A stretch of DNA of 11,103 nt from an uncultured Corynebacterium sp. (GTDB lineage Bacteria > Actinomycetota > Actinomycetes > Mycobacteriales > Mycobacteriaceae): positions 1 through 11,103 of the forward strand of contig CALTTF010000060.1 of assembly GCA_943908385.1 (NCBI GenBank), in the 5' to 3' direction. Positions 1 to 6,028 of this stretch are shown here, in pieces. Position numbers and translations under genes: made by a program. The notes under the pieces were generated by a model. It had not been told where the DNA came from and did not search any database. It worked only from the letters and a program-made list of their open reading frames with translations. Numbering within the stretch: position 1 is the first letter of the stretch; every line of letters starts with the position of its first letter.

Positions 1-10
1 CAAAACCTGA

Positions 11-37
11 TTAGCACTCTACCTACGGGAGTGCTAA
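11..37. promoter_or_regulatory. CIRCE operator (HrcA binding site)
   Basis: Perfect 9-base inverted repeat TTAGCACTC / GAGTGCTAA separated by exactly 9 bases, which is the canonical CIRCE element. CIRCE is bound by the heat-shock repressor HrcA and is found in front of groESL or dnaK/hrcA operons. The element sits at the left edge, downstream in transcription order of the minus-strand tsaD cluster, where actinobacteria commonly carry groES-groEL. The regulated gene is therefore probably groES, just outside the window to the left. The match to CIRCE is direct; the identity of the target gene is inferred. Confidence 0.95.
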
Positions 38-44
38 ACGACAA
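16..44 (-). promoter_or_regulatory. Putative groES promoter overlapping CIRCE
   Basis: Read on the minus strand, TTGTCG (39-44) is a good -35 box. It is followed after 17 bases by TAGAGT (16-21), which fits the actinobacterial TANNNT -10. Transcription would start near position 9 and run off the left edge. One CIRCE half-site lies in the spacer and the other overlaps the -10, so bound HrcA would block polymerase directly. The boxes are seen by eye; no start site is known. Confidence 0.65.
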
Positions 45-59
45 CAAGGCCGGGCCTTG
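45..59 (-). terminator. Possible weak terminator
   Basis: Perfect inverted repeat CAAGGC-CCG-GCCTTG on the minus strand, followed by the T-rich run TTGTCGTTT. It lies 40 bases after the stop of the small gene at 99-548 and just before the CIRCE promoter. A hairpin here could separate the upstream cluster from groES. The stem is only 6 bp with a 3-base loop and the U-tract is interrupted, so it may be inefficient. Confidence 0.4.
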
Positions 60-98
60 ATTCCAGCCCAGCCTTGAGGTTTCTCTTCGTGCAGCAGT

Positions 99-548
99 TT
101 AGACCTGCGGAGTGCCCAGGTTCAGCACCGCATTGCGCCAGAGCTGGTACTCCTCTTCGTTGTCCTCGCGGTAGGTGCGGACAGCGCGGATGGTGTTCTT
201 GATGCCCTCAACCACCTCATCGTCGATGCTCTTGCCGTCGCGGCCGGTGAAGATAACCGGGCCGGCGATCGCCGTCGACGGGTCCTGCAGGAACGCAGGA
301 TTGTCGGTGGCGGCGGTGTTGCGCGCCATGGACGCGACCGGGTTCGGGTCCGCCCGCTTCTCCTTCGCCTCAGGCGAGTAGTACGCGTCATAGGTCGGGC
401 CGTCCTGCTCGAATGCGACCTTCACGCCCTCCTGCACCACCGGGCCGAGGAACTGGTTCGCGTCGTCGAGATCGAAGACGATGCGGTGGAAGGTCAGGTC
501 GGGGTTGACGAGCAGCCCGAACTTCTCGTTGTCGCTGTGGGTCGCCAT
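99..548 (-). CDS. Uncharacterised 149-residue protein (DUF3846-like pattern)
   Basis: Not recognised with certainty. The predicted protein is acidic and soluble, with no signal peptide or membrane segment. Residues 10-37 form a strand-rich start (GLLVNPD, then FDLDDANQFLG). A middle stretch has YYSPE and DPNPVASMARN, and residues 95-104 read AGPVIFTGRD, followed by a charged helix ending in YREDNEEEYQLW. The order of these blocks resembles the DUF3846 family by eye, which is only a weak suggestion. The start ATG at 548 is preferred over an in-frame upstream codon at 590 because AAAGGA sits 7 bases in front of it. The gene lies between tsaD and the CIRCE promoter, 135 bases after tsaD, so it may have its own promoter; TAGTCT at 590-595 (minus strand) is a possible -10. 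The coding call is supported by the RBS and position, while the function is unknown. Confidence 0.8.
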   Translation of the reverse strand: MATHSDNEKFGLLVNPDLTFHRIVFDLDDANQFLGPVVQEGVKVAFEQDGPTYDAYYSPEAKEKRADPNPVASMARNTAATDNPAFLQDPSTAIAGPVIFTGRDGKSIDDEVVEGIKNTIRAVRTYREDNEEEYQLWRNAVLNLGTPQV

Positions 549-683
549 GCTCTCATCCTTTGGTGCGTGGGTGGAAAACAACGACACCAAGACTACGTGC
601 TTACCGCCCTTTTAGCTCGGCGAGCACGGCTGACTGCGCGCAGCGTCACACCAGCCCACACTGCCTGAGCAGCAGAAACCGGA

Positions 684-1742
684 TTAGCTCCCGGCGGCCA
701 CGAGCGGGGTCTCGACCTCGAGCGAGGTGTCGGTGGCGGTGTCCAGGCCGGAGGGCTGCGCTCCTTCGTGGATGAGCTGGGCGGCCAGCGCGGCGATCAT
801 GACGCCGTTGTCTGTGCACAGTTTGAAACGCGGAACACGCAGCTCAATGCCTTTTTCAGCGCACCGTTGCCCCGTCAGTTCGCGCAGCCGGGAATTCGCG
901 GCCACTCCCCCGCCGAGCAAGAGCGTCGTGGCGCCCGTGTCCTCGCACGCCATGACAGCCTTGGCGGTGAGCACGTCCACAACAGCTTCCTGGAAGGAGG
1001 CGCAGACGTCCTCGACGCTGATCACGTCGCCGTTCCGCTCGGCCGCCTCGACGTAGCGCGCCACGGCGGTCTTCAGGCCGGAGAAGGAGAAATCGTAGCG
1101 GTGCTCACCGCGCAGGTCCTCCGCCCGGAACAGACCGCGGGGGAAGCGGATGGCCTCCGGGTCGCCGTCTTTGGCCAGCCTGTCGATGACCGGCCCGCCG
1201 GGATACCCGAGCCCCAGCAGGCGGGAGACTTTGTCGTAGGCCTCGCCGGCGGCGTCGTCAAGCGTGCTGCCCAATTCCTTCATCGGCCTGCCCACGGCGT
1301 CGACCTCGAGGATCTGCGTGTGCCCGCCGGAGACGAGCAGCGCGATCGAGTGCGGAAGCCCCTCACCTCCGTCCAGATTGGCCACCGCGACGTGCCCACC
1401 CAGGTGGTTGACGCCGTAGAACGGCACGCCCCACGCTGCGGCGTACGCCTTCGCGGCCGAGGCACCGACGAGCAGCGCGCCCGCCAGGCCTGGGCCGACG
1501 GTCGCCGCGACAGCATCGGGCTTATCGACGCCCGCCTCCGCCAGCGCTTTCTCCATCACCTGCGGCATGGCCTCGAGGTGGGCGCGGGACGCGATCTCCG
1601 GCACGACGCCACCGAAGCGCGCGTGCTGCTCCATGGAGGAGGCGACGACATCGGCCTTGATCTCCATCCCGCCGTCGGGCGAGAGCTCGATGATACCCAC
1701 GCCTGTCTCGTCGCAGGAGGACTCGATGCCCAAAACGATCAT
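684..1742 (-). CDS. tsaD: tRNA N6-adenosine threonylcarbamoyltransferase TsaD
   Basis: Catalytic subunit that transfers the threonylcarbamoyl group from threonylcarbamoyl-AMP to A37 of tRNAs reading ANN codons (t6A), working with TsaB and TsaE in bacteria. The protein has 352 residues, a normal length. It begins with the ASKHA-fold signature MIVLGIESSCDET. HARFGGVVPEIASRAH spans residues 40-55. The metal-binding pair is His113/His117 in NHLGGH, nucleotide loops are SGGHT (138-142) and GGGVAAN (277-283), and CTDNGVMIA (309-317) carries a conserved Asp311. The start at 1742 has AAGGAG six bases upstream and overlaps the rimI stop by 4 bases (ATGA), indicating translational coupling. A longer in-frame extension upstream only reads through rimI and is not family-like. 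tsaB, rimI and tsaE lie just upstream in the same cluster, consistent with this assignment. The enzyme is cytosolic. Confidence 0.97.
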   Translation of the reverse strand: MIVLGIESSCDETGVGIIELSPDGGMEIKADVVASSMEQHARFGGVVPEIASRAHLEAMPQVMEKALAEAGVDKPDAVAATVGPGLAGALLVGASAAKAYAAAWGVPFYGVNHLGGHVAVANLDGGEGLPHSIALLVSGGHTQILEVDAVGRPMKELGSTLDDAAGEAYDKVSRLLGLGYPGGPVIDRLAKDGDPEAIRFPRGLFRAEDLRGEHRYDFSFSGLKTAVARYVEAAERNGDVISVEDVCASFQEAVVDVLTAKAVMACEDTGATTLLLGGGVAANSRLRELTGQRCAEKGIELRVPRFKLCTDNGVMIAALAAQLIHEGAQPSGLDTATDTSLEVETPLVAAGS

Positions 1743-2287
1743 GGTGTGCTCCTTTCCATCGGCCCGTTGCTGCTGCCGCTGTTGCCCTCGTGGCCTTCGC
1801 GTTCGCTGATGCTGGGCCGCATCATCGTGTACGCGTCTGCGCCGGTCGGCTGGTAGTAACACTTGCGCACGCCGATCTGGGTGAAACCGTAGCTCTCGTA
1901 CAGCGCGAGCGCGGCGGTGTTGTCTGTGCGCACTTCGAGAAACATCTGGCCGTCGTGCATGTCCGCGGCGTTGACGAGCTGGTCCATGAGCACCCGCCCG
2001 ATGCCGCGGCGCTGGTGCCCGCGCGCGACGGCGATGGTGTGTACCTCGAATTCGGGGTCCTCCGGCGGGCCGAGCTTGGCCAGACCGGCGTAGCCGACGA
2101 GCTCGCCCTCCTCGCCGTCGCCGTCAGCATCGTCGCCGTCCTCGAATGCGCCGACGTAGAAGGTGTACGGGTGCGCGAATTGCACGGCGAACACATCGCG
2201 CGACCAGGGGGTTTCGCCGGCGAAGACGTCGGCTTCGATCGCCGCGGTCGCCGCCGCGTCAGCAGGGGTCAGCTCGCGCAGCTTCAT
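1739..2287 (-). CDS. rimI: Ribosomal protein S18-alanine N-acetyltransferase RimI (GNAT)
   Basis: GNAT-fold N-acetyltransferase of 182 residues. The acetyl-CoA binding loop RGHQRRGIG is at residues 89-97. It is followed by LEVRTDNTAALALYESYGF (117-135) and the YYQP block (144-147), all typical of RimI. The classical substrate is the N-terminal alanine of ribosomal protein S18, but actinobacterial RimI proteins are often broader, so the substrate is inferred. Two departures from a compact RimI (about 150 residues) are visible: an acidic insertion DGDDADGDGEEGE at about 50-62, between early strands, and a polar tail after residue 157. The ATG at 2287 immediately follows the tsaB stop (TAGATG), with GGGGGAG just upstream, and the gene overlaps tsaD by 4 bases. 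The tsaB-rimI-tsaD order is a widespread bacterial arrangement. Confidence 0.93.
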   Translation of the reverse strand: MKLRELTPADAAATAAIEADVFAGETPWSRDVFAVQFAHPYTFYVGAFEDGDDADGDGEEGELVGYAGLAKLGPPEDPEFEVHTIAVARGHQRRGIGRVLMDQLVNAADMHDGQMFLEVRTDNTAALALYESYGFTQIGVRKCYYQPTGADAYTMMRPSISEREGHEGNSGSSNGPMERSTP

Positions 2288-3079
2288 CTACTCCCCCTTC
2301 GCGGATTCCGCGCCAGCACCACGGATGCCGGGCACGTCCGGGATCGCCGGTGATTTCGGCTTGGGCGCCGGCTCTTTGGCGTCGGGGCGGCGCAGGTACA
2401 GCGGCACGAGCGGTTCCGGTGCTGCGGACAGATCGGCGACGGCGATAAGTCCGGCCGGGCGCGGCGCGACATAGTTGACGGTGCCGGCCTCAATGCCGGC
2501 GGAGGCGACCTGCTCGCGGAGGTTCTCCGGCACGCTCAGCACGTCAACGGCATTGTCCTCGGCGCTGTCACTGATACTCAAGGACGCGGGTGCGACCACA
2601 TCGGGGCCGGCGATGCGCTCATCGCCGCGGTAGTGCGCCCAGTAGACCTCGCGGCGGCGGGCGTCGGTGATGACCAACGAGGACACCGAATCAGCCGAGT
2701 CAGCGGAAGCGTCGTCGGCGATCAGCGCCGCCACCGCATCGTGGGTGCACACGCCATGGACTGGAATGCCGAGGGCTTGGCCGAACGCGGAAGCCGTGGC
2801 CATGCCGACGCGTAGGCCAGTGAAGGGGCCGGGGCCGCAGCCGACGACGACGGTGCCGAGATCGGAGAATTCCAGGCCGGCTTCGGCGAGCAATTCCGTC
2901 ACGGTGGGCACGAGCAGCTCGTTGTGGGAGCGCGTCGCCAGGATGCGCTCGGCGAGCACAGTCATGTCGCGCGGAGACGGTGTTGTCGGCGGTTGCTCCG
3001 GCTGCGTGTGCCCGTCGCGCACCTCCACCAGCCCGGCCACGAGGTCGGTGGTGGCGGTGTCGATAGCGAGGACGATCAT
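2288..3079 (-). CDS. tsaB: tRNA threonylcarbamoyladenosine biosynthesis protein TsaB
   Basis: Non-catalytic paralogue of TsaD that dimerises with it and scaffolds the t6A complex. The protein has 263 residues. It begins MIVLAIDTATTD, the ASKHA strand and loop, and has SHNELLVPTVTELL at 51-64 and the TsaB hallmark GCGPGPFTGLRVG at 80-92. It also has the DARRREVYWAHY stretch (139-150) and YLRRPDA near 228-234. The C-terminal 30 residues (KEPAPKPKSP onward) form a Pro/Ala-rich tail beyond the usual end of the family. The start at 3079 was chosen because the IDTATTD motif begins there; an extension to 3160 would add 27 basic, low-complexity residues overlapping the previous gene. The gene begins 19 bases after the stop of the membrane gene, with no strong Shine-Dalgarno visible. 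The rimI start abuts its TAG. Confidence 0.94.
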   Translation of the reverse strand: MIVLAIDTATTDLVAGLVEVRDGHTQPEQPPTTPSPRDMTVLAERILATRSHNELLVPTVTELLAEAGLEFSDLGTVVVGCGPGPFTGLRVGMATASAFGQALGIPVHGVCTHDAVAALIADDASADSADSVSSLVITDARRREVYWAHYRGDERIAGPDVVAPASLSISDSAEDNAVDVLSVPENLREQVASAGIEAGTVNYVAPRPAGLIAVADLSAAPEPLVPLYLRRPDAKEPAPKPKSPAIPDVPGIRGAGAESAKGE

Positions 3080-3098
3080 GGTGCCGCTCAAAGGGTGG

Positions 3099-3650
3099 CT
3101 ACTCGGCCTGCGGGGCCTGATCGGCGCGGACGCCGAAGCGCCAGATGCTCTCGCCGGCATCCCAGTACACCGGGAAGCCCTGCTCGGTGCTGAAGAACTG
3201 GTCGAAGTAGTTCTGGTTGCACAGGTCCATCACGTCGGACGGCACAGCGTCGACGGAATCCACGCCCGCCTGCGGGTCCTTAGCCAGCAGCATGTAGTTG
3301 TTGCCGCTGTCCAGGTCGACCTGGTCGGCGAGATCGCCGGCGGCCTCGAGCTTGGCGTCGATAAGCTCCTTCGGCTCCTCGGAGCACACCGGAACGAATG
3401 CTGTGATCTCATCGCCGTAAACGCGGCGCAGGTCGAGCATTTCCGCGGCGACCGCGTCGTTCTCCGGCGGGACCATGTTGCTCAGCGTCGAGGCGAGCGA
3501 GCCGGACTCGGAACCAGCGGCGGCGGGGGCCGGGGACGACGAGTTCGTGCTCATTTTCGGCAGCACGAAGACCATTGCGGCGAGAGCGATGATCCACAGC
3601 GCGACGACGATTGCGAACCAGCCTTTTTGGGCACCTGTGAGCTTAAGCAT
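3099..3650 (-). CDS. Uncharacterised single-pass membrane protein in the t6A cluster
   Basis: Not recognised. The 183-residue protein starts MLKLTGAQKGWF and has one hydrophobic helix at about residues 11-30 (WFAIVVALWIIALAAMVFVL). A Ser/Pro/Ala/Gly linker follows at about 34-56, then a soluble domain of about 125 residues. With Lys residues before the helix and no cleavage motif, it is most likely an N-in/C-out anchored protein with an extracytoplasmic domain. Cys89 and Cys144 could form a disulfide there. The C-terminal part is aromatic (NYFDQFF, FPVYW, SIWRFGVR). The ATG at 3650 is preferred over a GTG at 3656 because AGGG lies 8 bases before the ATG but only 2 before the GTG. It sits 10 bases after tsaE and 19 before tsaB, so it is surely cotranscribed, yet nothing in it suggests tRNA modification. 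A link to the envelope genes alr/glmS is equally possible. Confidence 0.88.
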   Translation of the reverse strand: MLKLTGAQKGWFAIVVALWIIALAAMVFVLPKMSTNSSSPAPAAAGSESGSLASTLSNMVPPENDAVAAEMLDLRRVYGDEITAFVPVCSEEPKELIDAKLEAAGDLADQVDLDSGNNYMLLAKDPQAGVDSVDAVPSDVMDLCNQNYFDQFFSTEQGFPVYWDAGESIWRFGVRADQAPQAE

Positions 3651-3660
3651 GGCCACAACC

Positions 3661-4161
3661 CTACTCGGAAGGCGTCCACGAGATGATGCGACCCTGCGAT
3701 TCGGGGTCCTCGCTCGCGCGCGTCTCGCGGTCGAGCTCCACCAGCAGGTAACGCGACGCGATCTGCTCGACGAGCCCGCCGCCCCACTCGGCGACCACGA
3801 CAGAATCGGTCAGTTCCGTGTCCAGGTCGAGGGCGTCGAGCTCGCCCAGCGGATCCACCGCGCCCGTGCCGCCGACGCTGTCGAGCAGACGGTACGCGTC
3901 CACGTGCACGAGCGCGGGGTGCCCGCTTTCCTGCGCCTTGTGCTCCCGCGCGATGATGAACGTCGGGCTGGTCACGCGACCTTTGACCCCCATGCCTTTC
4001 GCAATTCCCTGGGTCAGCGTGGTCTTTCCCGCGCCGAGCGGGCCGTCGAGGATCACCACGTCGCCGGCGTCCAGCGCCGCGCCGAGACGTTCACCAAAGT
4101 CCTTCGTGTCCTCCGCGGTGTCGCACTCGACGGTTCCCTTCTCCGTGAACGGCGGTTTCAT
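3661..4161 (-). CDS. tsaE: tRNA threonylcarbamoyladenosine biosynthesis ATPase TsaE
   Basis: P-loop ATPase that drives turnover of the TsaB-TsaD complex in t6A synthesis. The protein has 166 residues. The Walker A motif GPLGAGKTT occupies residues 40-48, SPTF (switch-like segment) 65-68, HVDAYRL 86-92 and the conserved VAEWGGGL 123-130, in the family's usual order. The loop between HVDAYRL and the AEW motif is longer than minimal TsaE versions (GGTGAVDPLGELDALDLDTE), a common variation in actinobacteria. The start ATG at 4161 overlaps the alr stop by 4 bases (ATGA) and has GAGG and AAAGGG upstream. The stop lies 10 bases before the next gene. Alr upstream and TsaB/TsaD downstream support the call. 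Confidence 0.96.
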   Translation of the reverse strand: MKPPFTEKGTVECDTAEDTKDFGERLGAALDAGDVVILDGPLGAGKTTLTQGIAKGMGVKGRVTSPTFIIAREHKAQESGHPALVHVDAYRLLDSVGGTGAVDPLGELDALDLDTELTDSVVVAEWGGGLVEQIASRYLLVELDRETRASEDPESQGRIISWTPSE

Positions 4162-5279
4162 CGCACCTCGCCCTTTCGCTTATCGACATCTCCTGTGTCC
4201 ACATATTCCCTGCGCACCCGTCCATGCGGCGCGCACACCACCTCATAGTGGATCGTCCCGGAGCGGTCCGCCAGCTCAGCGGCGCTCATGCCGCCGTGGC
4301 CGAAGATGACCGCTTCGTCGCCGACGGCCACATTGTGCTCGTTGTCGCCGAGCCAGACGATGAACTGGTCCATGCAGACCCGGCCGACCTGCGGGTAGCG
4401 CACACCGTCAACGGTCACCTCCACGGCGTCCTGCCACGAGCGGTGCAGCCCGTCGGCGTAGCCCACCGGGACGACGGCGGTCCAGCCGTCCGCCGGTGCA
4501 GTCCAGGTCAGCCCGTAGCTGGCGCCTTCGCCTGCGCTGATTCTCTTCACCGCTGTGATTCCGGCGGACCAGGTCATGGCGGGGGTGAGCAAGGCGGCGT
4601 CGATAAGCGTGGCGCTGGTATGCGCGACGGGATTGAGGCCGTACAACGCGACTCCCGCGCGGACCTGGTCGAATGCGAGCGACGTGCTGGTGAGCGTGCC
4701 CGGCGAATTGGCCAGGTGGTTGCGCGTGACGGTGAGCCCCGCGCTGCGGGCGGCCGCGATCGCGCGCTCGAACGCCGCGGTCTGCTCCGCGTTGTGCGGG
4801 TGCTCGGGCTCGTCCGCGCACGCGAGGTGGGACATGACGCCCACGACGTCGAGCCCGGCTGAGTGCGCCTGCGCGAAGGCGCGCTCCCAGTCGTCCTCAT
4901 CGATGCCCGAGCGGTTCATGCCCGTGTCCACCATGACGTGCACGGGCGTATCGACGGGATGCTCTATGAGCCACGCGAGGTGCTCCATGCCCGGGACGGC
5001 GAGCTCGACTCCCGCCGGGATCTCCTCCCCCGGCTCCCACAGCCACGCGAGGATAGGCTTGTCGGTGAGCTCGCGGATTGTGCGTGCCTCGTCGAATGTG
5101 GCCACCCCGAACGCGTCCGCGCCGGCGCTGTCCATCACCGGAACGACGCGGTCCGCGCCGTGGTTGTACGCGTCGGCCTTGACCACGCACATGAGACGCG
5201 TGTCCCCCAACTGCTCTTTGATGAGGCGCGTGTTGTGCGCGACCGCGCCCAGATCAACGCGCACGACGGAAGAACTCAT
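4158..5279 (-). CDS. alr: Alanine racemase
   Basis: PLP-dependent fold-type III racemase that interconverts L- and D-alanine, providing D-alanine for peptidoglycan. The protein has 373 residues, a normal length. Lys34 in VVKADAYNHG is the PLP Schiff-base lysine; the usual Gly after the Tyr is Asn here. HVMVDTGMNRSGI (114-126) and RAGVALYGLNP (207-217) fit the barrel. The second catalytic base is Tyr255 in GEGASYGLTW, and GRVCMDQFIV (299-308) is the C-terminal domain signature. The end (IHYEVVCAPHGRVRREYV) matches the family. ATG at 5279 is the natural start (MSSSVVRVDLGAVAHN). No Shine-Dalgarno is visible; CACAAT lies 7 bases upstream and could be a -10 for a leaderless transcript. The gene follows the membrane gene by 24 bases and overlaps tsaE by 4. 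Confidence 0.97.
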   Translation of the reverse strand: MSSSVVRVDLGAVAHNTRLIKEQLGDTRLMCVVKADAYNHGADRVVPVMDSAGADAFGVATFDEARTIRELTDKPILAWLWEPGEEIPAGVELAVPGMEHLAWLIEHPVDTPVHVMVDTGMNRSGIDEDDWERAFAQAHSAGLDVVGVMSHLACADEPEHPHNAEQTAAFERAIAAARSAGLTVTRNHLANSPGTLTSTSLAFDQVRAGVALYGLNPVAHTSATLIDAALLTPAMTWSAGITAVKRISAGEGASYGLTWTAPADGWTAVVPVGYADGLHRSWQDAVEVTVDGVRYPQVGRVCMDQFIVWLGDNEHNVAVGDEAVIFGHGGMSAAELADRSGTIHYEVVCAPHGRVRREYVDTGDVDKRKGEVR

Positions 5280-5303
5280 GGGAAATATTGTGCCACTGCG
5301 GCA

Positions 5304-5963
5304 CTAGACCATGTGGACGGTGCCCAACACGACGAGTAGCAGCGCGACGGCCCAGGTGGCGCCGAGCGAGACCTTCTCCGAATTCTCGCGCGCGGCGGCG
5401 AATGCGCGGCCGGCCGGGCTCTGCGGCGCGCGGCGCACCCAGCCGACGAGGAGCGCGCACAGTGTGGGCAAGCTGAGCGCGATCGTGGCGTAGAGCACCA
5501 GAAATGCGTAGCGCACCGCCACGTCCACCCCGGCAGCGGACAGCACGGCGAGGCCACCGTAGAACGGCACCGACGTCGCCGACTGGATCAAGCCGAGCAC
5601 GAGGCCGACCACGACGGTTGTGGCCGACGGGGTCTTCAGCGGCTCGAGAATCCGGTTGACCAGGCCCGAATTATCCCCGCCGCGCAGGGCGAGCAGGCCG
5701 GTGAGAATGCCCGTGGCGATCAGCAGGATGCCGAAGACCGGCCCCTCGACGAAGCGCTGGACCACATCCCCCAGCCCGTCGAAGACCACGAGCATGAGGA
5801 AAGCCAGCGCGGCCACGCCGCACCAGTCGCCCGCGATCAGCAGAGCCGTGGTTGTGGCGTACCTGCGGCTGCCCCGGGGCACCATCACGCCGACAGCGAC
5901 GATCACACCGATCAACAGCAGGTTGATCGAATCGACGAACGCGAACTGGACGGCGTGGAGCAT
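5304..5963 (-). CDS. Polytopic membrane protein, transporter-like
   Basis: A 219-residue protein that is hydrophobic almost throughout, with about six membrane helices (roughly 12-29, 36-62, 74-94, 113-143, 150-175 and 199-218). A charged cytosolic loop (RRAPQSPAGRAFAAARENSEK) lies before the last helix. Polar residues inside the membrane include Asp11/Ser12/Asn14 in the first helix, Asp46 in the second (AGDWCGV) and a GLIQSATSVPFYGG segment at 124-137. Size and topology resemble the LysE/CadD/GAP-type small exporter superfamily, but no diagnostic motif was recognised, so the substrate is unknown. The ATG at 5963 lies 65 bases after glmS, with only a weak purine run upstream, and the stop is 24 bases before alr. 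Its place between two envelope-precursor genes suggests an envelope or amino-acid export role, which is inference only. Confidence 0.85.
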   Translation of the reverse strand: MLHAVQFAFVDSINLLLIGVIVAVGVMVPRGSRRYATTTALLIAGDWCGVAALAFLMLVVFDGLGDVVQRFVEGPVFGILLIATGILTGLLALRGGDNSGLVNRILEPLKTPSATTVVVGLVLGLIQSATSVPFYGGLAVLSAAGVDVAVRYAFLVLYATIALSLPTLCALLVGWVRRAPQSPAGRAFAAARENSEKVSLGATWAVALLLVVLGTVHMV

Positions 5964-6028
5964 TCCGGGGCGTGGCTACCTGTTCTTGTTGTGCGGTGTT
6001 TGTTGTTTCCTACTACGCGGGACTTGGC

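Noticed and set aside
768..1856. A 362-residue open frame on the plus strand
   Set aside because: It lies opposite tsaD, which is unambiguous, and its translation shows no domain. It is a composition artefact.
1743..1862. N-terminal extension of TsaD by 40 residues
   Set aside because: The added sequence is Arg/Gln-rich readout of the rimI 3' end. The family starts at MIVLGIESSCDET, and AAGGAG is correctly spaced before that ATG.
2667..3686. A 339-residue open frame on the plus strand
   Set aside because: It spans the antisense of tsaB and the membrane gene, crosses their boundary, and has no recognisable motif.
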